NCBI GenBank assembly: GCA_003615045.1
Contig: ML014218.1
Span: forward strand, 1-63,798
DNA: 63,798 nucleotides
From: Caulochytrium protostelioides
Lineage: Eukaryota; Chytridiomycota; Caulochytriomycetes; Caulochytriales; Caulochytriaceae
Direction of reading: 5' to 3'
Within the stretch, counting starts at the first letter, position 1; the number at the start of each line of letters is the position of its first letter. Position numbers and translations under genes: made by a program. The notes under the pieces were generated by a model. The model made no database searches. It was not told the origin of the DNA and worked only from the letters and a program-made list of their open reading frames with translations. Below are positions 1 through 8,322 of this stretch, in pieces.

Positions 1-2
1 TG

Positions 3-128
3 TGGTATGAAGCCACCCACGGCAAGTTGGTGAACTTGAACCGCGACCTCAATGCCGCGTTGAACATCCGACGTTGTCTGGCCTTGCCCGTCAGACCCGC
101 GGCGCTGTGCCGCAATGGAGCAAACTAG
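3..128 (+). CDS. Fanzor/TnpB-like RNA-guided nuclease, C-terminal fragment cut by the window edge
   Basis: Reading from base 3 gives 41 residues before TAG at 126-128. The segment LNRDLNAALNIRR matches the RuvC-III motif (R-D-x-N-A-A-x-N-I) that closes the catalytic domain of TnpB and its eukaryotic relatives, the Fanzors. The Asp codon at 45-47 would be the third catalytic acidic residue. The downstream RPAALCR stretch resembles the R-P-x-x-L-x-R tail I associate with Fanzor1 proteins. The rest of the protein (REC, wedge, RuvC-I/II, zinc ribbon) lies left of the window, so whether the gene is intact cannot be told. Known members are RNA-guided DNA endonucleases carried by transposons. It is tail-to-tail with the kinesin gene: 148 bp separate the two stop codons. 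An ordinary bacterial TnpB contaminant is unlikely, because the flank runs directly into a eukaryotic kinesin gene. Confidence 0.72.
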   Translation, partial: WYEATHGKLVNLNRDLNAALNIRRCLALPVRPAALCRNGAN

Positions 129-236
129 GTTGCGGTCCGTGGTCGGCCAAGTCATCCGACACTGAACCAAAACGCTCGCTGCCTCAATGGGGGTACCCCA
201 GGGGTCTCCCACCGAGAGCATGGTGTGCGTGTCGAG
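103..236 (+). ncRNA. Candidate guide-RNA (fRNA/omega-RNA) scaffold overlapping the Fanzor 3' end
   Basis: Fanzor and TnpB guide RNAs are usually made from the 3' end of the nuclease gene and the bases just after it. Here that stretch holds several possible stems. Bases 109-115 pair with 130-136 and straddle the stop codon. GTCGG at 142-146 pairs with CCGAC at 156-160. Bases 190-199 form a perfect GGGGTACCCC palindrome. CACC at 210-213 pairs with GGTG at 222-225. The stems are seen in the sequence; their use as a guide scaffold is inferred from the gene context. The exact 5' and 3' ends are not defined. Confidence 0.4.
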
Positions 237-276
237 TCAGTATATCCGTCCGTAAATCTATATAATTATACGACAA
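237..276. other. AT-rich stretch, possible right end of the Fanzor-bearing element
   Basis: This stretch, including TATATAATTATA near 262-273, is strikingly AT-rich against very GC-rich surroundings. It lies between the candidate guide-RNA region and the kinesin stop codon. It could be the transposon right end, or simply the shared 3' UTR of two convergent genes. No terminal inverted repeat or target-site duplication can be recognised with the left end missing. Confidence 0.25.
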
Positions 277-2682
277 TCAGGAGGCATAGTAACTCTGAAG
301 CGTGGGCCGTCCGCCGTGTCCGGGGTGGCTACCCGGCGGCAGCGCGAGATGGCAGTCATAGATGTCCTCGTGGACGCCGCCGCCATTCTCCGGGTCCGGC
401 GGCAGACCGCTGAACGCAGAGCCGGGCGCCATGAGGCAGAAGACGCGCTCGCCGCCAAACACCGTGCGCGGTGGCAACTCGATTTGCTCGACCAGCAGGT
501 GGTCCGCACGGTACCGCCGCTGCTGCTGCGGATACTGCAGGGGCGGGCCCGTGGCGGTCGGCAGCCGCGAGCCGCCCTCGCCGAACGTGCGGGCGAACGT
601 GCACAGCGGCGCGCGGCGGTGGGGTTGCGTCGTGGGGCGGTCGAGCAGGGCGGCGGCCGTCTCAGCGGCGAGTGGCTCCATGCGCCAGTTGTTGAGCGCG
701 TCGTCATACACGGCCCGCTGCTCCACGCGACGCCGGGCCTCGTCGGGCACAAAATGGTCGAGAATGAGGGTCTTGAGATGCAGCTCTTTGCTCAGCTCGC
801 GGACATTCTCGAGCAAGTCTTCGCGCTCCAGGCGGAACTCGTCCTGCAGATCGGCGATCTCGGCCTTCACATTCTGGAGCTTGCTCCACAGCTTCTTGAG
901 CTTCTTAGACTTGACGTCGACTTCCTCCTGCAGGGAATTGTAGTTTTCCTCGATCTGCAGCGTGAGGCCTTGGCGCTCCTCCAGTTCGCGCTGCAACGCG
1001 GCTTCGCGCGCCATCTGAGCCTGCAGCTTCGTATCGCGGGCATCCAGCTCACGCTGCTGCGCCATCAGCTGCGCCTCCAAGTGGGGCGCATCGCCGCCCT
1101 TGAGAAGCTTGTTCTCGAGCATCCGCAGTTCGTTCGCCAGCCGCTCGCGCTCCACGCGCTCGGCCTCCAGCTCCTGCGCCCGCTGCTCCAGCTCGCGGGA
1201 CAGCCGCTGCTTCTCCTCGACCACGATGTCCTTCGACGCCAGCAGCATCCGCTTCTCGGCCTCGACCTCGCGCTGCAGCTGCGCGATCGTGGCGGGGTCC
1301 AGCGCCGCCAGCGTCGCGTGCGACACGCCCTCGCGGTCCGCGGCGTCCTCGCCGCCTTCGCTGTCGCTGCCGCTGTAGCCCGCCGACTCGTCGCCCGCCG
1401 ACTCGCCCGACTCGGAGGGGGCGCCATGCCCATGGCCATGCCCATGGCGGCCGTCGGGCCGATGCCGCGCCCCGGACCGCGTGGCGGCGGGCGCCGCGTC
1501 GGGCACGCCGCCCGTCTGCTGGCGCTGGATCATCGCGCGCAGGCGCTCGATCTCTTCCTGGAACTGCCGGAGCATCGCGTCCTTCGGGTCCTCGTTGATC
1601 TTGGGCTTGTTGCGGATCTTCTTGGCGCGGTTCGCATATCGCAGCGTCCCGACCGTCTCGTCGTAGTTGAACCCGGACGGCGAGAAGGTCGCGATCATGA
1701 GCGTCTTGGCGTTGCCGCCGAGCGAATCCTGCAGCAGCCGCGTCAGCTTCGAGTCGCGGTACGGGATGTGCGCGCTTTTGCCGTCCACGAGGGCGGAGAT
1801 GCAGTTGCCCAGCGCCGACAGGCTCAGGTTGATCTTGGTCGCTTCCTTCAACCGGTCGCCCGTGGCGCCTGTCTTGCCCTGCCGCTCACTGCCGGCGAGG
1901 TCGACCAGGTTGAGCTTGCCCTTGATGAACTTGACCTCGTCTGGCGTGATTTGTTGCGAGGACTCGACGGTGACGGTGAAGATGGAGTGCGAGCGCGAGC
2001 TCTGCTCATTCATCAACGTCGCGCCGACCGAGCGGTTCTTGTTGCCCAGCGTCATGAGCCGCTCCATCTCGTCCACGCTCTTCACGACCGTCGACGACAG
2101 GTCCTTGACATAGACGCCGGTCTCAGGATGCTCCTTCAGGGGCAGTCCCGTCTGCTTGCCCTTCACGTGCACCAGCAGATCGCGGATCTCCTCGTTGTAG
2201 ATCTCCAGAAACGAGACCGTCACCAGGAAATTCTTGTCGCTCGACTGTGCGATATGGTCGAAGAGATGGTTGAACGTGTTCGGGATGATTCCGCGCAGCG
2301 ACGGCGGCTCGGCGAGCCCCTGCATCGTGAACGTCTTGCCGGTGCCGGTCTGGCCATACGCGAGCACGGTGCCGTTGAAGCCCTCGAGCACCGACGCCAC
2401 GATCCCCCGCGCCGTCCGCTCATAGACGGCGTGCTGGTCCGAGTCGGGACCAAACGCCGCGTCGAACGTGAACGGCACCGGCTCGCCGCCGTTCGGCGGC
2501 GCGACACGGACGCTGCCGTCGGCTTCATTGACGTCGACGATCACCGCGTCGGCGCCTTCGGCTCGCTCGCGGTCATTGATGGGGCGGCACCGCACGACCA
2601 CTTGGATGTTCTCGGTCTTGGCCGGCGCCGCGGGCGCGGCGGCCGTCGCCGCGGGCGCGGCGGCCGTCGCCGCGGGGGCCAT
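277..2682 (-). CDS. Kinesin-2 motor subunit (KIF3/FLA10 type)
   Basis: An 801-residue plus-end-directed microtubule motor of the heterotrimeric kinesin-2 family, which drives anterograde intraflagellar transport. The motor domain has the P-loop GQTGTGKT (110-117), switch I NEQSSRSH (225-232), switch II DLAGSE (261-266) and YRDSKLTRLLQDSLGGN. The neck NKPKINEDPKDAMLRQFQEE is diagnostic of KIF3-type kinesins. A charged, His/Gly-rich hinge, a long coiled coil and a tail with RYRADHLLVEQIELPPRT, resembling the KIF3A tail, follow. The first ATG is at 2682; a GTG just upstream was not used. An Ala-rich leader of about 20 residues precedes the motor. The protein is somewhat longer than animal KIF3A. 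The final 60 residues match nothing I know and end beside the Fanzor flank, so the native C-terminus could be altered. Confidence 0.93.
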   Translation of the reverse strand: MAPAATAAAPAATAAAPAAPAKTENIQVVVRCRPINDRERAEGADAVIVDVNEADGSVRVAPPNGGEPVPFTFDAAFGPDSDQHAVYERTARGIVASVLEGFNGTVLAYGQTGTGKTFTMQGLAEPPSLRGIIPNTFNHLFDHIAQSSDKNFLVTVSFLEIYNEEIRDLLVHVKGKQTGLPLKEHPETGVYVKDLSSTVVKSVDEMERLMTLGNKNRSVGATLMNEQSSRSHSIFTVTVESSQQITPDEVKFIKGKLNLVDLAGSERQGKTGATGDRLKEATKINLSLSALGNCISALVDGKSAHIPYRDSKLTRLLQDSLGGNAKTLMIATFSPSGFNYDETVGTLRYANRAKKIRNKPKINEDPKDAMLRQFQEEIERLRAMIQRQQTGGVPDAAPAATRSGARHRPDGRHGHGHGHGAPSESGESAGDESAGYSGSDSEGGEDAADREGVSHATLAALDPATIAQLQREVEAEKRMLLASKDIVVEEKQRLSRELEQRAQELEAERVERERLANELRMLENKLLKGGDAPHLEAQLMAQQRELDARDTKLQAQMAREAALQRELEERQGLTLQIEENYNSLQEEVDVKSKKLKKLWSKLQNVKAEIADLQDEFRLEREDLLENVRELSKELHLKTLILDHFVPDEARRRVEQRAVYDDALNNWRMEPLAAETAAALLDRPTTQPHRRAPLCTFARTFGEGGSRLPTATGPPLQYPQQQRRYRADHLLVEQIELPPRTVFGGERVFCLMAPGSAFSGLPPDPENGGGVHEDIYDCHLALPPGSHPGHGGRPTLQSYYAS

Positions 2683-3970
2683 CACCGCGTGCGAGCGGGG
2701 GGCGAGGTTCGTCGTCCTCCGGCGGCTCGTGCACGAGCAATGCCGCGGCGCGGCGATTAACTAGAGGCGGCGAGCAGACAGCAGCGGCGCGGCGACCGTC
2801 GACGATGATGGGAAAGAAACGACGCAGGATCACGTGACCATGCAACAGAATCAATGCAGGAAAAACCGCCCGAGGTCATGAAGATGCAACGAAGTCGTGA
2901 AGGGGATGAATCAGCGGGAATTGGGTATCGACCGGGCTTCCGTTCAAGCCTTGCGACGAGCCTCGCGTCGGCTGTCGGCGTCGGCGCAACCACGCGGATC
3001 GAAGCGGCGTATCCTCGCGTCCGGGTATGATTTCCCGAGCAGCGGCCGTCGCTGCCATCCTTGTTCTGATGATCGTCCTGTACTCGTGGCGACGAGGCCG
3101 GGCCCATGGCGAATGCCGCAACCCCGCTTCTCCGCTCGAGCGCCGCGCGGCCGGGGGGCAGCGGAGAGGGGTTGGCATCATTCCGGAGATTCGATCTCCG
3201 CTAGGTCCGAAGACGCTCCGCCTCTCGGAATGGGGGTCGTTAGCCGCAACTAGCCGCCGCGGCCGACGCCGCAATCGACGCCGTTTCGCACGACCGCATG
3301 GGTGGAGGCGGGCGGCGGCGTATGCTTGGCGGCAGCACAGCACCACGGCAAACCGACGACGGGGTGGCCGCATGGCCATGGACGCGCCCATGGCCATGAC
3401 CATCAGCAGACAGACAACAGAGCAGCAGCGCCGCCAAGCCCACCGCGATGCATCATGAGGCGATGCCTTCATCGCATCCGTGGTGGCCGCTTGTGCATCC
3501 GCGTCGCATCGTATGCTTTATGGCTGTCGCGTCGGTTCATTGCGCCGACTTGCCCATCAACCGCAAGCCGAGCCTTCCCGTTCCTCGCTGTTCCCGCTCG
3601 ACTAACCGCACCCCGTGCCGTACGGACTCACGCCATAACGCCACACGGCGCCCCACCCCTCGGTCGATCTGCACGCTCTGCGCCACGGTGCCCCATCGGG
3701 TGCCCGCGTCCCCGCTGCCTCGTGGTCGCCACGTGCTCTGCCGCGCGTCGGCCCGACTCAGAGGCTCGCTGACACGTGGCTGGACCCCAGCCGACCTCCG
3801 CCTCTTCCGCGGGCGCGGCGGCTACTGACGAGGCGGCCGCCCTTCGCTGCGTGGCGTGCGTTGGCATTGGGCAGCGAGTAGTCTGGCCACTCCCGCAGCC
3901 TTCCGTGGTCTCGCGAATCGGACCTTGTTTAATAGATACGTCCGCGGATCGTACGGCGTCGCGGCGCATC
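2683..3970. other. Intergenic, divergent promoter region
   Basis: About 1.3 kb between the divergent kinesin and coiled-coil genes. It presumably holds both promoters. No TATA box, tRNA or convincing coding stretch is visible; open frames here are short and Arg-rich, as expected of GC-rich non-coding DNA. Confidence 0.5.
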
Positions 3971-6126
3971 ATGGCCGTCAGTCCCGATGTCGTTGACAAG
4001 TTGAAGCATTCGCTCGACTTGGCGGCGGTCCTGAAAGACGAGAACGAAGCCTACCGTGAGAACTTTGATCGCGTAAGTCTCGATGCGCAGCCAACGGTCG
4101 TGAAGACTCTCTCACGCCATGAGGTTCTCCGCGAGGACCAGGACATGATCATGATTCACGATGCCAAAACTCATCCTGGTTTTGTTTGATCCACGGATGG
4201 GGTATGACGGTGCGACGGGCACAGCTCCGCCGCGAGCACGAGCAGCTCAAAGAGCGGTATGAACACATCGACCGCGAACTCGAAGCCGCGAACGACGAAA
4301 AGGAGCAGATCGAGCGCCAGACGCGCGAAACGGTGCAAACGCTGCAGCACACGATCGAGCAGCGGCAGCAAGAGCTGCGCGAGGTCCGCGCACAGATCGT
4401 CCCGCCCGCCACAATCGCGCGAGAACGCCTCGATGCGCAGCAACAGCAGGACGAGGCTCATGCGGCCCGGCTGAGCGGGCTGGTGGAGACCGTCGCGGCG
4501 TGCCGCGCCGAGACCCAGGCCGCCCGGCGGACCGCCGCGCTGCTGCAGACGCAGCTGGACGAGGCTCACAAAGCCGCGGCACTCGCGAAGGAGGAGGCGC
4601 AGCATCAGCAGCAGATCGCGGTGCGGCGGCTCGAAGACCAGATCGCGGCGTTGCAGGTCCACGACCCGGACGAGCAGGAAGCCGCGGACGCCGAGGCGCT
4701 GCATCGCGCGCGGCGCACCGCGCGCGATGTCCAGATGCAGCATGCGGCCCTCCTGGACGAGAACAAGGAGATCCGCGCCCAGAAGGAGCAGCTGCGGGTG
4801 CAGCTCGAGCAGACGCTGCGCACGCACCAGCGACAGCTCACGGATGCCCATGCGCAGCACAAACTGGTGATTGCCGAGAAGGAGGGCATGGCCGCCAAAG
4901 TGCACGGCCTCGAGGAAGCAGGGATGGTCGCACAGCGTCGCCAGGAAGAGCTGCTGTACGAGATTGAGGATCTCAAGAACCACCTTGCTAAATCCACGCA
5001 CGGCGCCGAGGACGCGCAGCAGTCGCACCAGGCGGCGATGCAGAACTTGAAGCTGCAGCACGCGAAAGCATCGCAGGAGTATGAGCAGACGCTGCGCGAT
5101 CTGCGGGACAAGATTGCATCGTACAAGACTGCGGCGGCCACAGCGCAGGCCCAGATCCACGATCTGCAGACCCAGCTGGCCGGCAAGGAAGCCGAGCGCA
5201 TGGACGCGGTGCGGCTCGCGCGGGAGGACGAGCGCCAGACGACGGCCGCGCAGGAAGTCCAGATCAACAGCCTGCAGCAGCAGGTCGACGACGAGCGGCG
5301 CCTGCGGCTGGAGGCCGAGGAGGGCGCGCTTGCGCGCGCGAACGGAGCGCAGCACGAGCTGCACACCCTCAAGGAAGCGCACAGCCAGGTCCAGCACGCC
5401 CTTGAGCGCGCGCAGCAGGAGCTCCAGCAGCTGCGCGTCGCCCACCAGGAGCGCGGGATGCGGTGCGATGCGCACGAGGCCCAGCACGCGCAGACCGCGG
5501 CGGCGCTGCGCGAGGCGCGCGAGGCGCTGGCCGCGTGGCAGGCGCGCGAGGACGCGCTAACGTCGCAGAACGCGGCGCTTGTCGCGCAGCACGAGGCGAC
5601 GACGCGCGAGTGGGTGGCGCAGCACGCGCAGCTGCGGTCGGACGTCCAGGCGCTCGAGGCGCAGCTCGAGGCGGGCGCGGCGCGGCGCGCGCAAGACCGC
5701 GCGCAGCAGCAGCAGCACGTGCAGCAGCTCACGATGGAGAACACCCAGCGCTTGCAGCGCATCCGCGATCTCGAGAGCCAGTTCGAGAAGGCCGAGCACG
5801 CATGGCTGAGTAAAACGCGGGCGCAGGCGAGTGCCCTGGAAGCCTCGAACGCCCAGCTGGCCGCCCTGCAGGCGCAAGTGGCCGATGAGCAGAAGAAGGC
5901 CGACAAGGTAAGCTCCACCTCGACCACATATTCACCGTACGGTGAAGTCAACGAGATCATTCGGCCATTGAATCAGTGATTTGATAGGCGATCAGATAGG
6001 CAATGCTCACTCACAGATTGTTTTGTTTTGTCGTGTTTCACGGGTGCGTGATCCTCTTTTTAGCTGGCGGCCAAGCAACGCGGATTCTTGAAAACATTAC
6101 AGGCCGACGGCCTGCTGGCCATCTAG
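3971..6126 (+). CDS. Coiled-coil protein, three exons (3971-4072, 4225-5907, 6064-6126)
   Basis: Joining the exons gives a 615-residue protein, coiled coil almost throughout, rich in Gln, Glu, Ala and His. Exon 1 begins MAVSPDVVDKLKHSLDLAAV. Splicing at a perfect GTAAGT donor (4073) to CACAG (ending 4224) restores the heptads: ENFDR joins LRREHEQL. A second intron (GTAAGC at 5908, TTTTTAG ending 6063) replaces a non-helical read-through tail with LAAKQRGFLKTLQADGLLAI and a TAG. All junctions are phase 0. There is no signal peptide or membrane segment. I cannot name the family; in a flagellated organism a basal-body, axonemal or Golgin-like role is possible but unproven. It is divergent from kinesin-2 and convergent with ZC3HC1, with 131 bp between stops. 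Confidence 0.8.
4073..4224 (+). other. Spliceosomal intron 1 of the coiled-coil gene
   Basis: 152-nt, phase 0 intron with donor GTAAGT and acceptor CACAG. A T-rich stretch (near 4179-4187) precedes the acceptor. Read-through meets an in-frame stop. Confidence 0.75.
5908..6063 (+). other. Spliceosomal intron 2 of the coiled-coil gene
   Basis: 156-nt, phase 0 intron with donor GTAAGC. The acceptor TAG follows a CTCTTTTT pyrimidine tract. It is much more AT-rich than the flanking exons. Confidence 0.72.
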
Positions 6127-6257
6127 TGCTGTCTGTCGCCGGGCAAAGGAGGAAATGCCCACCGCTGGTCGGTGCGTCCCGGATGACGGCTGTTCTCGGC
6201 TTTGTCTCATTCCATCTCCTATCGGTTTGTTATGTACTGATACCGTATGAGGATCGA

Positions 6258-7723
6258 TTAGCGATGGAAATCAAGCAGTTGTTTGATGGCGCGATACTGG
6301 TGGCATCAGATACATTAAAGGCATGCAACAAAACAAAACATTGGGGTGGGACGTGAATAAGTTTAGCACGTATGGCTTCCGAAGTGAGTTTATGTCGATG
6401 CGTCGGATCGGGCCGAGAGGGTACCGACCTCGAGGGTCCACTTACGCGTTGCATTTGGGTGGCCTTATGGTCGGACTCGGTGGTGTCTGGCGGCAGCCGC
6501 TTCTCGGGCCGAGCCCCTTCAAGAAGCATCCGACCAAGCGTCTGCCAGCCTGTGGTCCCGACCAACGCGCCGGGCACCGCACCCACGTGGTCGTCGGGCG
6601 TGGAGGGTGCCGCGGCGGGGCCCGGCCCCGGTATTGAGGACGCGACCACGATCCATGGGCAGAACCAGCGATGGGCGTCCACCAGATCCAGCACGTCTTT
6701 GCCGTCCTCATTGTCTTGGACACCGGGGCCGTCTTCGTCGCCCTCAACGTCGGTGTCGGTGTCGTTGTCCGCCTCACCATTGTCGCAACGACCGGTCGGC
6801 CTGTCACTAGTCGTCGTAGCCGTCGCCGTCGCCAGCGGCGACAGCATCAGCCGACGCAGACAGAGACGGCACTCGAGCTGACCGACATCAGGCCCGCCCT
6901 GCCATCCACAGAGTGCAGCGAGCGCGGTCCCGGCGAGCTGCGCCACGGCGTCGGATTCCGGCGCGGCCGAGGGACTCCGGATGATCGCGACCAGCTGCGC
7001 GACCGTGGCGCGGGGCAGCCGCGGCCCCAGCCGCCGCGCGCGCCACCGCTGCGCGAGCCCGTCCGCCCGCCGGGGATCGCGACGGAGCCGCAGGGCGCGG
7101 GCGCGGTACGCATCGACCTGCGCGGCGCGCGACAGGCGCCACGGCCACGCGTAGCTCTGCGCGGGCAGATGCGTGCTGCGCCACGGACACGTGTCGGCGT
7201 GCGCCGTCGCGAGCTGCCGCGCGAACTGGGCCGCCAGCGCAGCGCGCGCGCGGTCCGCGAGATCGGCCTCGAGCGCGTCGTCGTCCAGCACGCAGGCGCC
7301 GGCGGGCGGGGGCGACGCCGCCGGCCCGTCAAGGGCCACGACGAGGCGCTTGCGGCACACGGAGCACTGGAGCGCGTCGGTCCCGATGCACTGCCAGCCG
7401 TGGCGCGCGGCGACGGGCGGCGCCAGCGCGGGCGGTTTGTCGAACCAGAAGAGCGGCGAGAAGGTCTGCAGCCGCTGCCGCAGGAGCCGGTCGCTGATCT
7501 CGAAGCTGCTCGCGGCGCCCGTCGACGCGGCGTCCTCGGCCGACGGCGCCGTTCTGGCGGACAGTGGTGACGGCGCGGCGGCCGACGGCGCGGCGGCCGA
7601 CGGCGCGGCGGACGATGGCACGGGCACGGCGCGATCCAGCTGCGCCAGCGCCTCGTCGCACCGCCGCTTGGTGAGCGCCAGCCGGCGCGCGGTCGGTGAC
7701 GGGGAGCTCGGAGCCGTCGACAT
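6258..7723 (-). CDS. ZC3HC1/NIPA-family C3HC zinc-finger protein, two exons (7723-6446, 6296-6258)
   Basis: A 438-residue protein of the zf-C3HC/Rsm1 family (NIPA/ZC3HC1 in animals, Rsm1/Pml39-like in yeasts), which acts at the nuclear envelope and pore basket and in RNA export. After a low-complexity Ala/Ser/Pro region come SPLFWFDKP, RHGWQCIGTDALQCSVCRKR and a downstream HADTCPWR, the first BIR-like zinc module. The second follows: CGWQGG, LECRLCLRRL, an acidic insert, then AHRWFCPWI and TTGWQTLGRML. The start is the ATG at 7723 (MSTAPSSPSPTARRLAL), which begins the family-like region; longer upstream frames are low complexity. A GTAAGT donor on this strand at 6445 and a CCACCAG acceptor (ending 6297) give the helical C-terminus YRAIKQLLDFHR and TAA. 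Without splicing, an unrelated 60-residue tail results. Confidence 0.85.
6297..6445 (-). other. Spliceosomal intron of the ZC3HC1-like gene
   Basis: 149-nt, phase 0 intron on the minus strand with donor GTAAGT and acceptor CCACCAG. It is AT-rich compared with the exons and has a possible branch site TGCTAAAC. Confidence 0.7.
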
Positions 7724-8322
7724 TATGGCTGTCGACGTCCACGGCGCAGGGGATGAATGGCGGCAGGGGAAACGGGGCGGCGATCGCACGCCGTCGCAGA
7801 AGGTCGCTAGGCATGCGCCGTCCGCCGCCACGAAGGGACGGCTTCGCATGGCTCCGCATGAGCAGACAGATGACCCATGACACGTCGCGATCGCGCCTTT
7901 CAGTGGCGCTTGTCGGGGGTGCTGTCGATCACGCGGCGTCTTGGACGGCGGCGGTATCTCCGACAACCTGCGGCACGTGGACGCGTCGCCATGGACGCCG
8001 GTCACGGGCTCGGGTGCGAAGGGCCGGGGGCGGCCCTCGGCGGGGCGGGCTAGAGCGGGGCCGGGGACCCCCCCGCGCCGGGGCCTTTTTCCTCGCCGTC
8101 GCCGCCTCGCCGACGAGGAGGGGTTCCTGCATCCAGACTCTCCGGCAACGGGCCGTCGCGACACGACGCTGATCCGTCGCGCAGGGTCCTCGTCCCTGGA
8201 CAATGGCAACGCTCCAACCATCGCGTCATGGACGCCATCGGCCAGCGAGAGCACTGAGAGAGTGGATACTTCTGGATACTTATGTTTTTTACATCGAAGT
8301 GGTTGACCCCCCGTGGAGCCCG
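7724..8322. other. Intergenic between two minus-strand genes
   Basis: About 0.6 kb holding the ZC3HC1 promoter and the 3' flank of the gene to its right. No further gene or RNA is seen. Confidence 0.45.

Noticed and set aside
316-2760. 814-residue frame antisense to kinesin-2
   Set aside because: A shadow of the motor gene. The sense strand carries every kinesin motif.
4073-4188. 72-residue protein 3971-4188 as a separate small gene
   Set aside because: Its last part is intron 1 read-through. The first 34 residues continue in phase into the coiled-coil exon.
6258-6440. Read-through C-terminus of the ZC3HC1 frame (about 60 residues ending near 6230)
   Set aside because: The segment starts exactly at a GTAAGT donor, changes to AT-rich composition and has no resemblance to the family. 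The spliced end is better.
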